Part shown: one piece after another, positions 54,570 to 64,000 of the stretch
Layout: each line of letters begins with the position of its first letter
Position numbering within the stretch: position 1 is the first letter of the stretch
Source: Legionella gresilensis
GTDB lineage: Bacteria > Pseudomonadota > Gammaproteobacteria > Legionellales > Legionellaceae
Length of the DNA: 64,000 nucleotides
Assembly (NCBI RefSeq): GCF_900639865.1
Contig: NZ_CAAAHX010000006.1
Coordinates: 62,001 to 126,000 of the forward strand
Direction: 5' to 3'
Made by a program: the position numbers and the translations under genes
The notes under the pieces: model-generated
The model's input: the letters and a program-made list of their open reading frames with translations, nothing else
Told to the model about the DNA's origin: nothing
The model's database searches: none

Positions 54570-55815
54570 ACTTAAAAATTATACACTCAACTTTGGGCCA
54601 CAACATCCTGCTGCGCATGGCGTGCTACGCTTAGTATTAGAACTTGAAGGAGAAACGATAGTAAGAGCTGACCCTCATATAGGACTATTACATCGTGCTA
54701 CCGAAAAACTGGCAGAAACCAAACCATATCTTCAGAATATTGGTTACATGGACCGTCTTGATTATGTGTCTATGATGTGTAATGAGCATGGTTATATTTT
54801 GGCTATTGAAAAATTACTAGGTATTGAACCTCCAATTCGGGCCAAATATATTCGTACGATGTTTGATGAAGTAACGCGTATTTTAAATCACTTATTATGG
54901 ATGGGTGCCAATGCACTTGATATTGGCGCAATGACTGTTTTTTTATACTGTTTTCGTGAAAGAGAAGATTTATTTGACTGTTACGAAGCGGTGTCCGGCG
55001 CCCGTATGCATGCTAAATATTATCGTCCTGGTGGAGTGAACCGTGACCTACCTGATAGCATGCCAAAATATAAACCTTCTCGTTGGCATAATGAACGAGA
55101 AGTAGATAAAATGAATCAAGATAGGGAAGGTAGTTTATTAGATTTTCTATGGGCTTTTACAGAGCGCTTTCCTAAACGAGTTGATGAATATGAGACCTTG
55201 CTTACGGATAATCGTATTTGGAAGCAACGTACAGTAGATATAGGTATTGTTTCACCTGAAGATGCATTGCAATGGGGATTTACAGGGCCAATGTTGCGAG
55301 GTTCAGGTATTGCTTGGGATTTACGTAAGAAGCAGCCTTATGCTGCTTATGATCAGATGGAGTTCGATATTCCCGTAGGAAAAACAGGCGATTGCTATGA
55401 TAGATATTTAGTTCGTGTAGAAGAGATGCGTCAATCCAATCATATTATTCGTCAATGTATAGAATGGTTGAAAGCAAATCCAGGGCCTGTAAGAATTAAT
55501 GATCATAAGATAACACCGCCAAACCGAGCTGAAATGAAACATGACATGGAAGCCTTAATTCATCACTTTAAACTTTTTACGGAAGGTTTTTGTTTGCCAC
55601 GTGGTGAGGTTTATGCAGCTGTAGAAGCACCTAAAGGCGAGTTTGGCATTTATTTAGTATCGGATGGGGCAAATAAGCCTTATAGAATAAAAATCCGTGC
55701 GCCTGGTTTTGCTCACTTATCAAGTTATGATGAAATGGTTAAAGGACATATGTTAGCAGATGGTGTGGCAATTTTGGCAAGTCAGGATATTGTATTTGGG
55801 GAGATAGACCGGTAA
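54562..55815 (+). CDS. nuoD: NADH-quinone oxidoreductase subunit D
   Basis: A 417-residue 49-kDa subunit that forms the quinone site with NuoB. It begins [25 protein letters not shown] with the key His pair, followed by [35 protein letters not shown] and a C-terminal [20 protein letters not shown]. Length normal. A weak hairpin overlaps the stop and a 249-base gap to nuoE follows. Confidence 0.97.
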   Translation: MIELKNYTLNFGPQHPAAHGVLRLVLELEGETIVRADPHIGLLHRATEKLAETKPYLQNIGYMDRLDYVSMMCNEHGYILAIEKLLGIEPPIRAKYIRTMFDEVTRILNHLLWMGANALDIGAMTVFLYCFREREDLFDCYEAVSGARMHAKYYRPGGVNRDLPDSMPKYKPSRWHNEREVDKMNQDREGSLLDFLWAFTERFPKRVDEYETLLTDNRIWKQRTVDIGIVSPEDALQWGFTGPMLRGSGIAWDLRKKQPYAAYDQMEFDIPVGKTGDCYDRYLVRVEEMRQSNHIIRQCIEWLKANPGPVRINDHKITPPNRAEMKHDMEALIHHFKLFTEGFCLPRGEVYAAVEAPKGEFGIYLVSDGANKPYRIKIRAPGFAHLSSYDEMVKGHMLADGVAILASQDIVFGEIDR

Positions 55816-55837
55816 TTAGTACTTACGGGTCTATTTT
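55804..55837 (+). terminator. weak hairpin at the nuoD end, possible attenuator
   Basis: atagacc (55804-55810) pairs with ggtctat (55828-55834), with a 17-base loop, then ttt. The stop codon lies in the loop. The stem is short, so full termination is unlikely; partial termination between nuoD and nuoE is possible. The gap to 56064 holds no gene and no clear promoter. Confidence 0.4.
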
Positions 55838-56064
55838 AAACTTAGAATTAAAGCGACAAAACTAGCTTCCAAATTAATAAATTATAGTGTAAATGATTAA
55901 TTTGGCAGGTACTCAAAGTTACTACATTCTTAAATATAACTATAGAGAATTGCATTAAGTTTAGCGCTAGGTTTTGTTCAATAATAAAGAAACTGAAAAT
56001 TAACTGTAGTGTTTCATATTGGCTGATCGTCAATTGCTAGGTTAACTATTTTTAAGGTTAAAAT

Positions 56065-56568
56065 ATGTCTCAGAATTCAGCAAAACTACTTTGTCAATTT
56101 TTAACTCCTGAGCGAATAGCAGAAATTGATAGTTGGATAGCAAAATATCCTCCCGATCAAAAACAATCTGCAGTGATGAGCGCTTTGCATATTGTACAAG
56201 ATCAATATGGCTATTTAACATCTGAATTGATGGACGCTGTTGCTGATTATCTAGATATGCCTGCAATTGCTGTATATGAAGTATCAACTTTCTATTCCAT
56301 GTACGAGCATAAACCTACAGCTAGAAATATAGTCAATGTATGTACCAATATTTCATGCCAGTTACGAGGTTCAGCAGAAGTCGTTGACTATTTACAACAG
56401 AAGCTTGGAGTAAAATTAGGCCAAGTTACAGCTGATGGACGTTTTACTATTCGTTCAGTCGAGTGTCTCGGTGCATGTATCAATGCGCCTATGATGCAAG
56501 TGAACAAGGATTATCACGAAAACTTGACCAAAGATAAAATTGATCAAGTTTTAGAACAATATTCGTGA
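56065..56568 (+). CDS. nuoE: NADH-quinone oxidoreductase subunit E
   Basis: A 167-residue thioredoxin-like subunit with the [2Fe-2S] cluster N1a. The four Cys lie in [12 protein letters not shown] and in [13 protein letters not shown]. The N-terminal helical part has [14 protein letters not shown] and [11 protein letters not shown]. Length normal. nuoF begins only 14 bases after its stop. Confidence 0.96.
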   Translation: MSQNSAKLLCQFLTPERIAEIDSWIAKYPPDQKQSAVMSALHIVQDQYGYLTSELMDAVADYLDMPAIAVYEVSTFYSMYEHKPTARNIVNVCTNISCQLRGSAEVVDYLQQKLGVKLGQVTADGRFTIRSVECLGACINAPMMQVNKDYHENLTKDKIDQVLEQYS

Positions 56569-56582
56569 GTGAGGTCGTAGCA

Positions 56583-57860
56583 ATGATTCAACTAAATCAA
56601 GTGTGTTACCGAACGCTTCATCTTAAAGAACCGTGGGCATTAAAGTCTTACGAAAGTTTAGGAGGATATAGTTCATGGCGACGTATTTTAGCTGAACAAA
56701 CGCCGCCTCAACAAATTATTGATGAATTAAAAACTTCTGCTTTACGAGGCCGAGGTGGTGCAGGATTTCCAACAGGGCTTAAATGGAGCTTTATGAATCG
56801 TAATGCGCCTGTGCAAAAGTATGTTGTTTGTAATTCAGATGAAGGTGAGCCAGGCACCTGCAAAGATAGAGATATTCTGACTTATAATCCTCATCAGTTA
56901 ATAGAAGGCATGGCTATTGCTGGTTATGTTATGGGGGCAACGGTTGGTTACAATTATATCCGAGGCGAGTTTTGGTTGCCATTTCAACATTGCGAACAAG
57001 CTTTAAAAGAAGCTTATGATGCAGGGCTATTAGGTAAAAATATTCTTGGTAGTGGCTTTGACTTTGATTTGTATAACCATTTAGGTGCTGGCGCTTATAT
57101 ATGTGGTGAAGAAACCGCTTTGTTAAATTCACTTGAAGGCCGTAAAGGCATGCCACGTTTCAAGCCACCTTTTCCGGCTAACTATGGTTTATATGGAAAG
57201 CCCACCACAATTAATAATACTGAAACCTTTGCTTCTGTGCCGGTTATTTTAGAAAAAGGTGGAAACTGGTTTTTAAAGCTGGGCAAACCCAATAATGGTG
57301 GTACAAAGTGCTTTAGTGTTAGTGGTCACGTCAATAAACCTGGGAATTTTGAAATTCCACTAGGCACTCCTTTCAAAGATTTATTAGAGCTAGCTGGCGG
57401 CATGCTTAATAATAACCGTATTAAAGCTGTCATTCCTGGTGGAACATCCATGAAAGTATTACCAGGTGATGTTATGATGCAGCTCGATATGGATTATGAC
57501 AGTATTCAAAAAGCAGGTTCAGGATTGGGATCAGGTGCGGTAATTGTTATGGATGAAACAACATGTATGGTTGATGCCCTTTATCGAATTTCTGAGTTTT
57601 ATATGGATGAATCCTGTGGCCAATGTACGCCTTGTCGTGAGGGTACAGGTTGGATGGTACGCTTAATTCATCGTATTCGACATGGTCATGGTGAGCCTGG
57701 AGATATTGAGAAATTAGTTAATGTTGCTAATAAGATTGAAGGCCGTACGATTTGTGCATTAGGAGAAGCAGCAGCTTGGCCTGTACAAAGCTTTGTGAAA
57801 CATTTCTATCATGAATTTGATTATTTCATCAAGCATAAACGCTCAATGATTGCGGCATAA
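56583..57860 (+). CDS. nuoF: NADH-quinone oxidoreductase subunit F
   Basis: The 425-residue NADH-binding subunit with FMN and cluster N3. Motifs are [50 protein letters not shown] (NAD/FMN), and the cluster set [12 protein letters not shown] with a later Cys in [12 protein letters not shown] chose the ATG at 56583 because gagg lies 8 bases before it; a GTG at 56565 overlapping the nuoE stop is possible but would add MSEVVA. Confidence 0.96.
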   Translation: MIQLNQVCYRTLHLKEPWALKSYESLGGYSSWRRILAEQTPPQQIIDELKTSALRGRGGAGFPTGLKWSFMNRNAPVQKYVVCNSDEGEPGTCKDRDILTYNPHQLIEGMAIAGYVMGATVGYNYIRGEFWLPFQHCEQALKEAYDAGLLGKNILGSGFDFDLYNHLGAGAYICGEETALLNSLEGRKGMPRFKPPFPANYGLYGKPTTINNTETFASVPVILEKGGNWFLKLGKPNNGGTKCFSVSGHVNKPGNFEIPLGTPFKDLLELAGGMLNNNRIKAVIPGGTSMKVLPGDVMMQLDMDYDSIQKAGSGLGSGAVIVMDETTCMVDALYRISEFYMDESCGQCTPCREGTGWMVRLIHRIRHGHGEPGDIEKLVNVANKIEGRTICALGEAAAWPVQSFVKHFYHEFDYFIKHKRSMIAA

Positions 57861-57876
57861 TTGATAAGGTTTAAAA

Positions 57877-60231
57877 ATGGCTACTATTGAAATTGACGGA
57901 AAAACGCTAGAAGCGGAAAACGGTAAAATGATTATAGAGGTTGCCGATGACGCAGGCATTTATATTCCTCGTTTTTGCTACCATAAAAAGTTATCAATAG
58001 CTGCAAATTGTCGAATGTGTTTAGTTGAAGTTGAAAATGGTCGTAAACCTGTTCCAGCTTGTGCTACGCCAATTACTGATGGTATGAAGGTATTTACGAA
58101 ATCAGAAGAAGCTGTTCGTTCTCAGCAAGCCGTGATGGAGTTTTTATTAATTAATCATCCACTAGATTGCCCTATTTGCGATCAAGGCGGTGAGTGTGAA
58201 TTACAAGATATTTCATTAGGTTTTGGTTATTCAAATTCTGAATACGATGAATCCAAGCGATCAGTTGTGGATGATGATTTAGGGACCTTAATTGCAACGG
58301 AAATGACTCGCTGTATTCATTGTACTCGCTGTGTGCGTTTCGGTACTGAAATAGCGGGTGTTCGTGAACTTGGTACTTTAGGACGTGGCGAAAAGACGCA
58401 AATTGGTACTTTTATAAATCATAGTATGACTTCAGAAGTATCTGGAAATGTTATTGATTTATGTCCCGTAGGCGCCCTAACTTCTAAACCTTATCGTTTT
58501 ACTGCTCGCCCTTGGGAATTAGTACAGTATGATAGTGTTGCGCCGCATGATTGTTTAGGATCGAATGTTCATTTACATGTAAGAAACGGAGATCAGCTCA
58601 TGCGAGCTGTTCCACGCGAAAATGAACAGATTAATGAAATGTGGCTCTCTGATAGAGATAGATTTAGTTATTTAGGTTTAATTGGCCCAGGTCGAGCGGC
58701 ACAGCCTTTAATTAAAAAGGATGGTCAGTGGGAAGAGGTTGATTGGCCAACTGCTTTAAAATTTACGGCTGAAGGTATTAGTCGGATCATAAAGCAATAT
58801 GGTGCAGAGCAATTTGCTGCTTTTGCCTCGCCTTCTTCAACATTAGAGGAATTCTACCTATTACAAAAGTTAATGCGGAATTTGGGTGTTAACAACCTTG
58901 ATTATCGCATTCATCAAACAGATTTTAGTGATCAAGATAATTTACCTGTGGTCGTAAACAATACCTTAACTTATGCCGAGTTAGAAAAACAGGCACATAT
59001 TCTATTGATAGGTTGTAATATTAACCGAGAAGTGCCTTTAGCTAGTACGCGCATTCGTAAGGCTTATCGAGACGGTGCAAAAATTTATGCAATTAACTCA
59101 GTTGATTACGATTACCACTTTGTTGTAGATACAAAAGAAATTGTCTCTCCTTTAGAAATACCTCAGCAAATTGCGCAAGTGTTACTGGCAATTGCACCTG
59201 ATAGTTCACAATTTTCAAAAGAAGTGCAACGGTTATTAATTGGACTTAAACCGAGTGAAAAATCAAAAGCGATTGCAAATGGTTTACAACAACCACAATC
59301 GGTTATTGTCTTAGGAGCAACTGCTGAGAATCATCCACATGCAGCCTTAATAAGAACATTAGTATATGCTTTAGAGCAAGTAACAGATGTGAAGGTAATT
59401 CGTTTTACAACAGGTGCAAATACTGCAGGTGCTCAATTAGCAGGCATGCTGCCACACCGTGGTGCTGCAGGTAAAGTAATAGATAATTCTGGATTTGATA
59501 TTCAAAAAGCTTTAGATAATAAACTTAAAGGTTATTTCTTACTGGGCCTTGAACCTGGCTTTGATTTCGCTAATCCTTATGGAGCTCGTCAATCCATGTT
59601 GGGCGCTGAATTTGTAGTGATGCTCTCAGCGTTTAATCATGATTCTATGAAGGATTATGCAAATGTCATATTACCTATAGCGCCTTACACTGAAACGTCC
59701 GGAACTTATGTTAACGTTGATAATATTTGGCAATCAGTTAAAGGTGTATGCAAGCCATTCGGGCAGGCCAGGCCTGCTTGGAAAGTACTTAGAGTTTTAG
59801 GAAATTTATTAGATTGTGAAGGTTTTGAGTATACTTCTTCAGAAGAAGTGTTAGATGAGATTAAAACACATGTAAACATGATGAGTGAGATAAAATATCA
59901 ACCTTATTACCCTGAATCTTTGCCTGTGTTAAATCAGCAGTTAGTTCGAATTGGAGAATGGCCTCTATATCGCAGTGATTATATCGTTCGGAATGCAGAA
60001 GCGTTACAGCACTGTGCTGCTGCTGATCCTGTTTGTATTAGAATTCACCCAGAAACTGCTAATCGTTTGCAATTAGATAACGTTGCTACTGTTTCTCAAG
60101 GAGATATTGAGATAACATTGCCACTTGAACTTGACGAACGGATAGCTTTAGATGCCATCTGGATCGTAAATGCAGTACCAGAAACGTTAGATTTAGGGCA
60201 TTCATTTGCAGCAATCACCATTAAGCGCTAA
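57877..60231 (+). CDS. nuoG: NADH-quinone oxidoreductase subunit G
   Basis: A 784-residue iron-sulfur subunit. The N-terminal ferredoxin-like domain has CYHKKLSIAANCRMCLVEV and a later Cys (N1b), HPLDCPICDQGGECELQD with His (N5), and CIHCTRCVRF followed by NVIDLCPVGAL (N4). The C-terminal molybdopterin-oxidoreductase-like domain (from about 220) has no cofactor role in complex I. The length is that of the shorter NuoG type, not of the 900-residue E. coli form. Confidence 0.96.
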   Translation: MATIEIDGKTLEAENGKMIIEVADDAGIYIPRFCYHKKLSIAANCRMCLVEVENGRKPVPACATPITDGMKVFTKSEEAVRSQQAVMEFLLINHPLDCPICDQGGECELQDISLGFGYSNSEYDESKRSVVDDDLGTLIATEMTRCIHCTRCVRFGTEIAGVRELGTLGRGEKTQIGTFINHSMTSEVSGNVIDLCPVGALTSKPYRFTARPWELVQYDSVAPHDCLGSNVHLHVRNGDQLMRAVPRENEQINEMWLSDRDRFSYLGLIGPGRAAQPLIKKDGQWEEVDWPTALKFTAEGISRIIKQYGAEQFAAFASPSSTLEEFYLLQKLMRNLGVNNLDYRIHQTDFSDQDNLPVVVNNTLTYAELEKQAHILLIGCNINREVPLASTRIRKAYRDGAKIYAINSVDYDYHFVVDTKEIVSPLEIPQQIAQVLLAIAPDSSQFSKEVQRLLIGLKPSEKSKAIANGLQQPQSVIVLGATAENHPHAALIRTLVYALEQVTDVKVIRFTTGANTAGAQLAGMLPHRGAAGKVIDNSGFDIQKALDNKLKGYFLLGLEPGFDFANPYGARQSMLGAEFVVMLSAFNHDSMKDYANVILPIAPYTETSGTYVNVDNIWQSVKGVCKPFGQARPAWKVLRVLGNLLDCEGFEYTSSEEVLDEIKTHVNMMSEIKYQPYYPESLPVLNQQLVRIGEWPLYRSDYIVRNAEALQHCAAADPVCIRIHPETANRLQLDNVATVSQGDIEITLPLELDERIALDAIWIVNAVPETLDLGHSFAAITIKR

Positions 60232-60243
60232 ATAGGTAAGAAC

Positions 60244-61269
60244 ATGCTTCATGATATTAGCATTTTGCTTTGGATTATTATTAAAATCCTAGTTATTGTA
60301 GTTCCATTATTGCTCGTTGTAGCCTATTTAACTTATGCGGAACGTAAAGTTATTGGTTATATACAAGCACGTATTGGCCCTAATCGTGTTGGGTTAAAAG
60401 GGCTATTACAACCGTTTGCTGATTTAATTAAACTTATACACAAAGAAATTGTAGTACCTAATAAGTCTAATAAATATTTATTTATTATTGCTCCTTTATT
60501 TGCATTAGCACCAGCACTTGCTGGATGGGCAGTGATACCTTTTAGCCAAGGACTTGTTTTATCCAATATAAACGCAGGCGTCTTGCTTATCTTTACACTC
60601 AGCTCGTTAGCTGTTTATGGTGTATTAATTGCCGGTTGGGCATCGAATTCTAAATATGCAATGTTTGGTTCTCTACGTAGTGCAGCACAAACAGTTTCCT
60701 ATGAAATTGCTATGGGATTTGCTTTTGTAGGTGTATTGCTTGCTGCTGGTAGTATGAATTTAACTGATATCGTTCTTTCTCAAAAAGGTGGCATTTGGCA
60801 TTGGTGGTTCATTCCTTTGTTTCCTCTTTTTGTTATATTTTGGATTGCAGCACTTGCAGAGACTAATCGTGCACCGTTCGATTTAGCGGAGGGTGAGTCA
60901 GAAATTGTAGCGGGTTTTCATGTTGAATATTCTGGTATGGGCTTTATGATTTTTTTCTTAGCAGAATATGCAAGTATGGTATTAATTTCAACAGTGATCT
61001 CACTATTATTTTTAGGCGGTTGGTTATCTCCCTTTGAAGGTATTCCAATTTTAGGCGATATTTTCTATGTTGTACCAGGGTTTGTGTGGTTGTTGGTAAA
61101 AATTTCATTTTTTCTATTTGTTTATCTATGGGTACGTGCCACACTCCCACGCTATCGTTATGATCAATTAATGCGTTTGGGCTGGAAAGTTTTAATTCCT
61201 GTAACTATTGTATGGGTTATTGTTACTGCTTTAATGGTATTGGCACAGCTAAAACCGTGGTTTAATTAG
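60244..61269 (+). CDS. nuoH: NADH-quinone oxidoreductase subunit H
   Basis: A 341-residue membrane subunit with about 8 helices that forms the quinone entry channel. Signature text is [75 protein letters not shown] and [18 protein letters not shown]. Length normal; 12 bases behind nuoG. Confidence 0.97.
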   Translation: MLHDISILLWIIIKILVIVVPLLLVVAYLTYAERKVIGYIQARIGPNRVGLKGLLQPFADLIKLIHKEIVVPNKSNKYLFIIAPLFALAPALAGWAVIPFSQGLVLSNINAGVLLIFTLSSLAVYGVLIAGWASNSKYAMFGSLRSAAQTVSYEIAMGFAFVGVLLAAGSMNLTDIVLSQKGGIWHWWFIPLFPLFVIFWIAALAETNRAPFDLAEGESEIVAGFHVEYSGMGFMIFFLAEYASMVLISTVISLLFLGGWLSPFEGIPILGDIFYVVPGFVWLLVKISFFLFVYLWVRATLPRYRYDQLMRLGWKVLIPVTIVWVIVTALMVLAQLKPWFN

Positions 61270-61284
61270 TAACTGAGTAAATTA

Positions 61285-61788
61285 ATGAAAAACATATACC
61301 GAGTCATAAGATATTATATTCGAAGCTTTTTACTGCTAGATATATTGGCGGGTTTAAAACTAACAGGAAAATACTTTTTTAAGAAAAAAGTGACTATCCA
61401 ATTTCCTGAAGAAGCAACCCCAATTTCGCCCCGTTTTCGTGGGCATATGTTAGCATTGAGGCGTTATCCGAATGGTGAAGAGCGCTGTATAGCCTGCAAA
61501 TTATGTGAGGCCGTCTGTCCTGCATTGGCTATTACTATTGAGTCGGAAGAGCGCGCAGATGGCTCAAGACGTACAACGCGCTATGATATTGATGCCTTTA
61601 AATGTATTTATTGTGGTTTGTGTGAAGAATCCTGTCCTGTCGATTCAATCGTGTTAACACCTATACAGCATTACCATATTAGTCAGCGTGGCCAAAATAT
61701 CATGACAAAAGAAAAACTCTTGGCCGTTGGCGATTTGATGGAAAAAAGACTGGCTTCTGATAGAGAAGCTGATAAAGAATGGCGATAA
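61285..61788 (+). CDS. nuoI: NADH-quinone oxidoreductase subunit I
   Basis: A 167-residue subunit with two [4Fe-4S] clusters (N6a, N6b). The two motifs are [12 protein letters not shown] and [31 protein letters not shown] precedes them. A short amphipathic N-terminus attaches it to the membrane arm. Length normal. Confidence 0.97.
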   Translation: MKNIYRVIRYYIRSFLLLDILAGLKLTGKYFFKKKVTIQFPEEATPISPRFRGHMLALRRYPNGEERCIACKLCEAVCPALAITIESEERADGSRRTTRYDIDAFKCIYCGLCEESCPVDSIVLTPIQHYHISQRGQNIMTKEKLLAVGDLMEKRLASDREADKEWR

Positions 61789-61795
61789 TGGGGTA

Positions 61796-62446
61796 ATGAT
61801 GGGAAATTTATTAGTTCAAGTAATTTTTTACGTCTTTGCAGCACTTGCTTTACTCTCTGCAATCATGGTCATTACACAAAATAATCCTGTTCGTTGTGTT
61901 TTGTTTCTTGTTTTAACATTTTTTGCAAGTTCCGTACTGTGGATTTTATTAAGAGCCGAATTTTTAGCGTTAATTTTAGTATTAGTTTACGTAGGCGCGG
62001 TTATGACGCTCTTTTTATTCGTAGTAATGATGTTAAATATTGATACAGAATCTTTAAAGGCGCACTTTGCTAGATATTTGCCATTTGGCATGATCTTAAT
62101 TGCCCTTCTTGTTGGATTACTGCTAATAGCTTTACCAGATGCATGGTACTCACAAGCTGTCGCACCATCTGTACCTACAGCTCAGCCTTTGGATTTGCAT
62201 GATATATCAGATGTGAAGGCAATGGCTAATAGATTGTCAAATACAGAACAGATAGGCATGGTTCTTTATACTGATTATGTTTTAGCGTTTGAGTTAGCAG
62301 CGGTCCTTTTATTAGTTGCTATTATTTCAGCTATCACATTAGCGCACCGTGGTATTATACGTTCGAAAAGACAAGATATTAAAAAACAAATTATGACTCG
62401 AGCTGAGGATAGAGTTAAACTTGTTTCGCTAAAATCTGAAAAATAA
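61796..62446 (+). CDS. nuoJ: NADH-quinone oxidoreductase subunit J
   Basis: A 216-residue membrane subunit with about five helices. VQVIFYVFAALALLSAIMVITQNNPVRCVLFLVLTFF and VYVGAVMTLFLFVVMMLNI are characteristic, the second being the helix with the pi-bulge region. The C-terminus is charged. Two adjacent ATG codons (61796, 61799) could initiate. Confidence 0.95.
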   Translation: MMGNLLVQVIFYVFAALALLSAIMVITQNNPVRCVLFLVLTFFASSVLWILLRAEFLALILVLVYVGAVMTLFLFVVMMLNIDTESLKAHFARYLPFGMILIALLVGLLLIALPDAWYSQAVAPSVPTAQPLDLHDISDVKAMANRLSNTEQIGMVLYTDYVLAFELAAVLLLVAIISAITLAHRGIIRSKRQDIKKQIMTRAEDRVKLVSLKSEK

Positions 62447-62461
62447 GTAGCAGGAAAACTC

Positions 62462-62767
62462 ATGATACCAGTTAATCATTACCTAATCTTAGCTGCCCTT
62501 TTATTTGGCCTAAGTTTAGTTGGCATTATGCTAAATCGAAAGAATATTATTCTTCTTCTTGTTTGCATTGAATTAATGCTTTTAGCAGTCAATACAAATT
62601 TTATTGCTTTTTCCCATTATTATGGCGGGATAGCAGGACAAGTTTTCGTCTTCTTTATTTTAACCGTTGCTGCTGCTGAGGCTGCAATCGGTTTGGCTAT
62701 TGTTGTGTTGCTTTATAGAAATCGTGGCAACATTGATATCGATAAAATGAATCATTTAAAAGGTTAA
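62462..62767 (+). CDS. nuoK: NADH-quinone oxidoreductase subunit K
   Basis: A 101-residue membrane subunit with three helices, of the proton-channel type. [17 protein letters not shown] has the conserved Glu in helix 2, and [21 protein letters not shown] has the second conserved Glu. Length normal; it precedes nuoL by 4 bases. Confidence 0.97.
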   Translation: MIPVNHYLILAALLFGLSLVGIMLNRKNIILLLVCIELMLLAVNTNFIAFSHYYGGIAGQVFVFFILTVAAAEAAIGLAIVVLLYRNRGNIDIDKMNHLKG

Positions 62768-62771
62768 TAAC

Positions 62772-64000
62772 GTGCATATTCAACAACTATGTCTTTTACT
62801 TGTTCTTGCCCCGCTTATTGGCTCAATCATTGCTGGATTTTTTCGTAATCAAATTGGGCGCGTTGGTGCTCACTCAGTAACTATTGCTGGTGTCGGTTTT
62901 TCCTTTATTTTATCTCTTATCGTAGCTACAGCAATTTTTACTGGTAGGGCTGATGATTTAAATACCAATCTTTATACCTGGGCAAGTGGCGGTGCTTTTT
63001 TCCCTTATACTTTTCATATTGGCTTTCTAATTGACCCGCTAACCTCTGTAATGCTAGTCGTTGTTACGTTTGTATCCTTACTTGTGCATATTTACAGTAT
63101 TGGTTATATGGCTGATGATGATGGTTATCAACGCTTTTTTAGCTACATTTCGCTATTTACTTTTATGATGTTAATGCTAGTAACAGCTAACAATTTTCTG
63201 CAATTATTCTTCGGGTGGGAAGGCGTAGGTTTAGTCTCTTATCTACTTATTGGTTTTTGGTATACGAAAGAGTCAGCTATAGAGGGTAATTTAAAGGCTT
63301 TCTTAGTTAACCGTGTTGGCGATTTTGGTTTTGTGCTAGGTATAGGCCTAATTTTAGCCTATACAGGTAGTTTAGATTATGAAACAGTTTTTAGAGGTGC
63401 TAAGTTTTTAGCCGGCCAGTCTATTCAACTTTACAGTGGGCATGATTGGTCATTACTGACGGTTATTTGCATACTGTTATTTATTGGCGCAATGGGTAAA
63501 TCAGCTCAAGTGCCGTTACATGTTTGGTTGCCTGAATCCATGGAAGGTCCTACACCTATTTCTGCGCTTATTCATGCCGCAACCATGGTCACCGCTGGTG
63601 TGTTTATGATTGCTCGTATCTCGCCTATGATAGAGTTTTCTAATACAGCGCTAAGTTTTGTTCTAATTATTGGTGCAACAGGTGCTCTTTTTACCGGTAT
63701 TCTTGCAATTGTTATGAATGATATCAAGCGTGTTGTCGCTTATTCAACTTTATCTCAACTAGGTTATATGATGGTTGCTATGGGCGCATCGGCCTATAAT
63801 GCAGGTATATTCCATTTATTAACTCATGCTTGCTTTAAGGCATTATTATTCCTAGGGGCAGGTTCAGTTATTATTGGCATGCACCATGAGCAAGACATGC
63901 GTAAAATGGGCGGCTTATGGCGAAAAATGCCAATTACTTATGTGACATTTATTATAGGTAGCTTGGCTTTATGTGCCATTCCTCCGTTTGCAGGTTTTTA
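62772..64000 (+). CDS. nuoL: NADH-quinone oxidoreductase subunit L, 3' end cut by window
   Basis: The frame opens with GTG (aaagg upstream) as VHIQQLCLLLVLAPLIGSIIAGFF and stays open to the window end, about 409 codons of an expected 610-650. NuoL is an antiporter-like proton-pumping subunit at the tip of the membrane arm. Family text is LIDPLTSVMLVVVTFVSLLVHIYSIGYM, FFGWEGVGLVSYLLIGFW with the key Glu, KSAQVPLHVWLPESMEGPTPISALIHAATMVTAGVFM with the key Lys and His, and YSTLSQLGYMMVAMG. No stop or frameshift in the visible part. Confidence 0.96.
   Translation, partial: MHIQQLCLLLVLAPLIGSIIAGFFRNQIGRVGAHSVTIAGVGFSFILSLIVATAIFTGRADDLNTNLYTWASGGAFFPYTFHIGFLIDPLTSVMLVVVTFVSLLVHIYSIGYMADDDGYQRFFSYISLFTFMMLMLVTANNFLQLFFGWEGVGLVSYLLIGFWYTKESAIEGNLKAFLVNRVGDFGFVLGIGLILAYTGSLDYETVFRGAKFLAGQSIQLYSGHDWSLLTVICILLFIGAMGKSAQVPLHVWLPESMEGPTPISALIHAATMVTAGVFMIARISPMIEFSNTALSFVLIIGATGALFTGILAIVMNDIKRVVAYSTLSQLGYMMVAMGASAYNAGIFHLLTHACFKALLFLGAGSVIIGMHHEQDMRKMGGLWRKMPITYVTFIIGSLALCAIPPFAGF

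Noticed and set aside
55848-56287. Minus-strand frames in and after the nuoD-nuoE gap
   Set aside because: Low-complexity, hydrophobic translations without ribosome sites; one overlaps nuoE antisense.
1-64000. CRISPR arrays, rRNA, integrases, complete insertion sequences
   Set aside because: No regularly spaced repeats, no rRNA sequence and no transposase- or integrase-like protein were found on reading both strands.

Overview
The window is a contiguous piece of an AT-rich gammaproteobacterial chromosome, almost certainly a Legionella species outside L. pneumophila. The main evidence is a legiobactin siderophore operon (lbtA-lbtB-lbtC), a mavN/iroT-type iron effector gene divergent from a lapA-type secreted aminopeptidase (adjacent in L. 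pneumophila as well, from memory), several lineage-specific multi-membrane, coiled-coil or acidic-tailed proteins of the Dot/Icm-effector kind, and a canonical yhbY-rlmE-ftsH-folP-glmM-tpiA-secG-tRNA-Leu-nuo block.

Layout. 1-4.1 kb: a gene end, a conserved small protein, hslO (Hsp33) and the Rep helicase. 4.2-8.5 kb: mavN with a Fur box, lapA, and a QueC-like enzyme that has lost its zinc cysteines. 8.7-13.6 kb: small proteins, a CtpA-type protease, a tandem pair of diverged unknown paralogues, and a DUF2513 protein. 13.7-16.9 kb: a decayed lipoprotein-maturation cluster in which lnt, a lipoprotein gene and lgt are each interrupted. 17.1-22.9 kb: a one-module A-PCP-C non-ribosomal peptide synthetase and two membrane proteins of unknown function. 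23.0-27.8 kb: the prkA-yeaH-spoVR stress operon. 28.0-32.2 kb: pepN, a secreted 2H-phosphoesterase-like protein and aroE. 32.3-35.5 kb: a frameshifted kinase-like gene and a patatin phospholipase. 35.7-40.3 kb: two effector-like membrane/coiled-coil proteins around a POT peptide transporter. 40.3-41.6 kb: hda and pgsA. 41.9-46.1 kb: the Fur-box-controlled lbtABC operon. 46.2-64.0 kb: core housekeeping genes, running into respiratory complex I (nuoA to nuoL, nuoL cut by the window end).

Functionally, two separate iron systems lie here under recognisable Fur boxes: MavN (ferrous iron across the vacuole membrane) and legiobactin synthesis, export and import. The right third is core metabolism with compact, overlapping genes. 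The left and middle are accessory, with loose spacing, long AT-rich gaps and gene decay concentrated at 13.7-16.9 kb and 32.3-34.2 kb. No CRISPR array, complete insertion sequence, rRNA or integrase was seen. The most interesting leads are the broken lgt/lipoprotein/lnt set, the cysteine-less QueC paralogue, the tandem CxHG/DVNLG paralogues, the orphan NRPS with its neighbours, and the higher-GC noncoding block behind lbtC.
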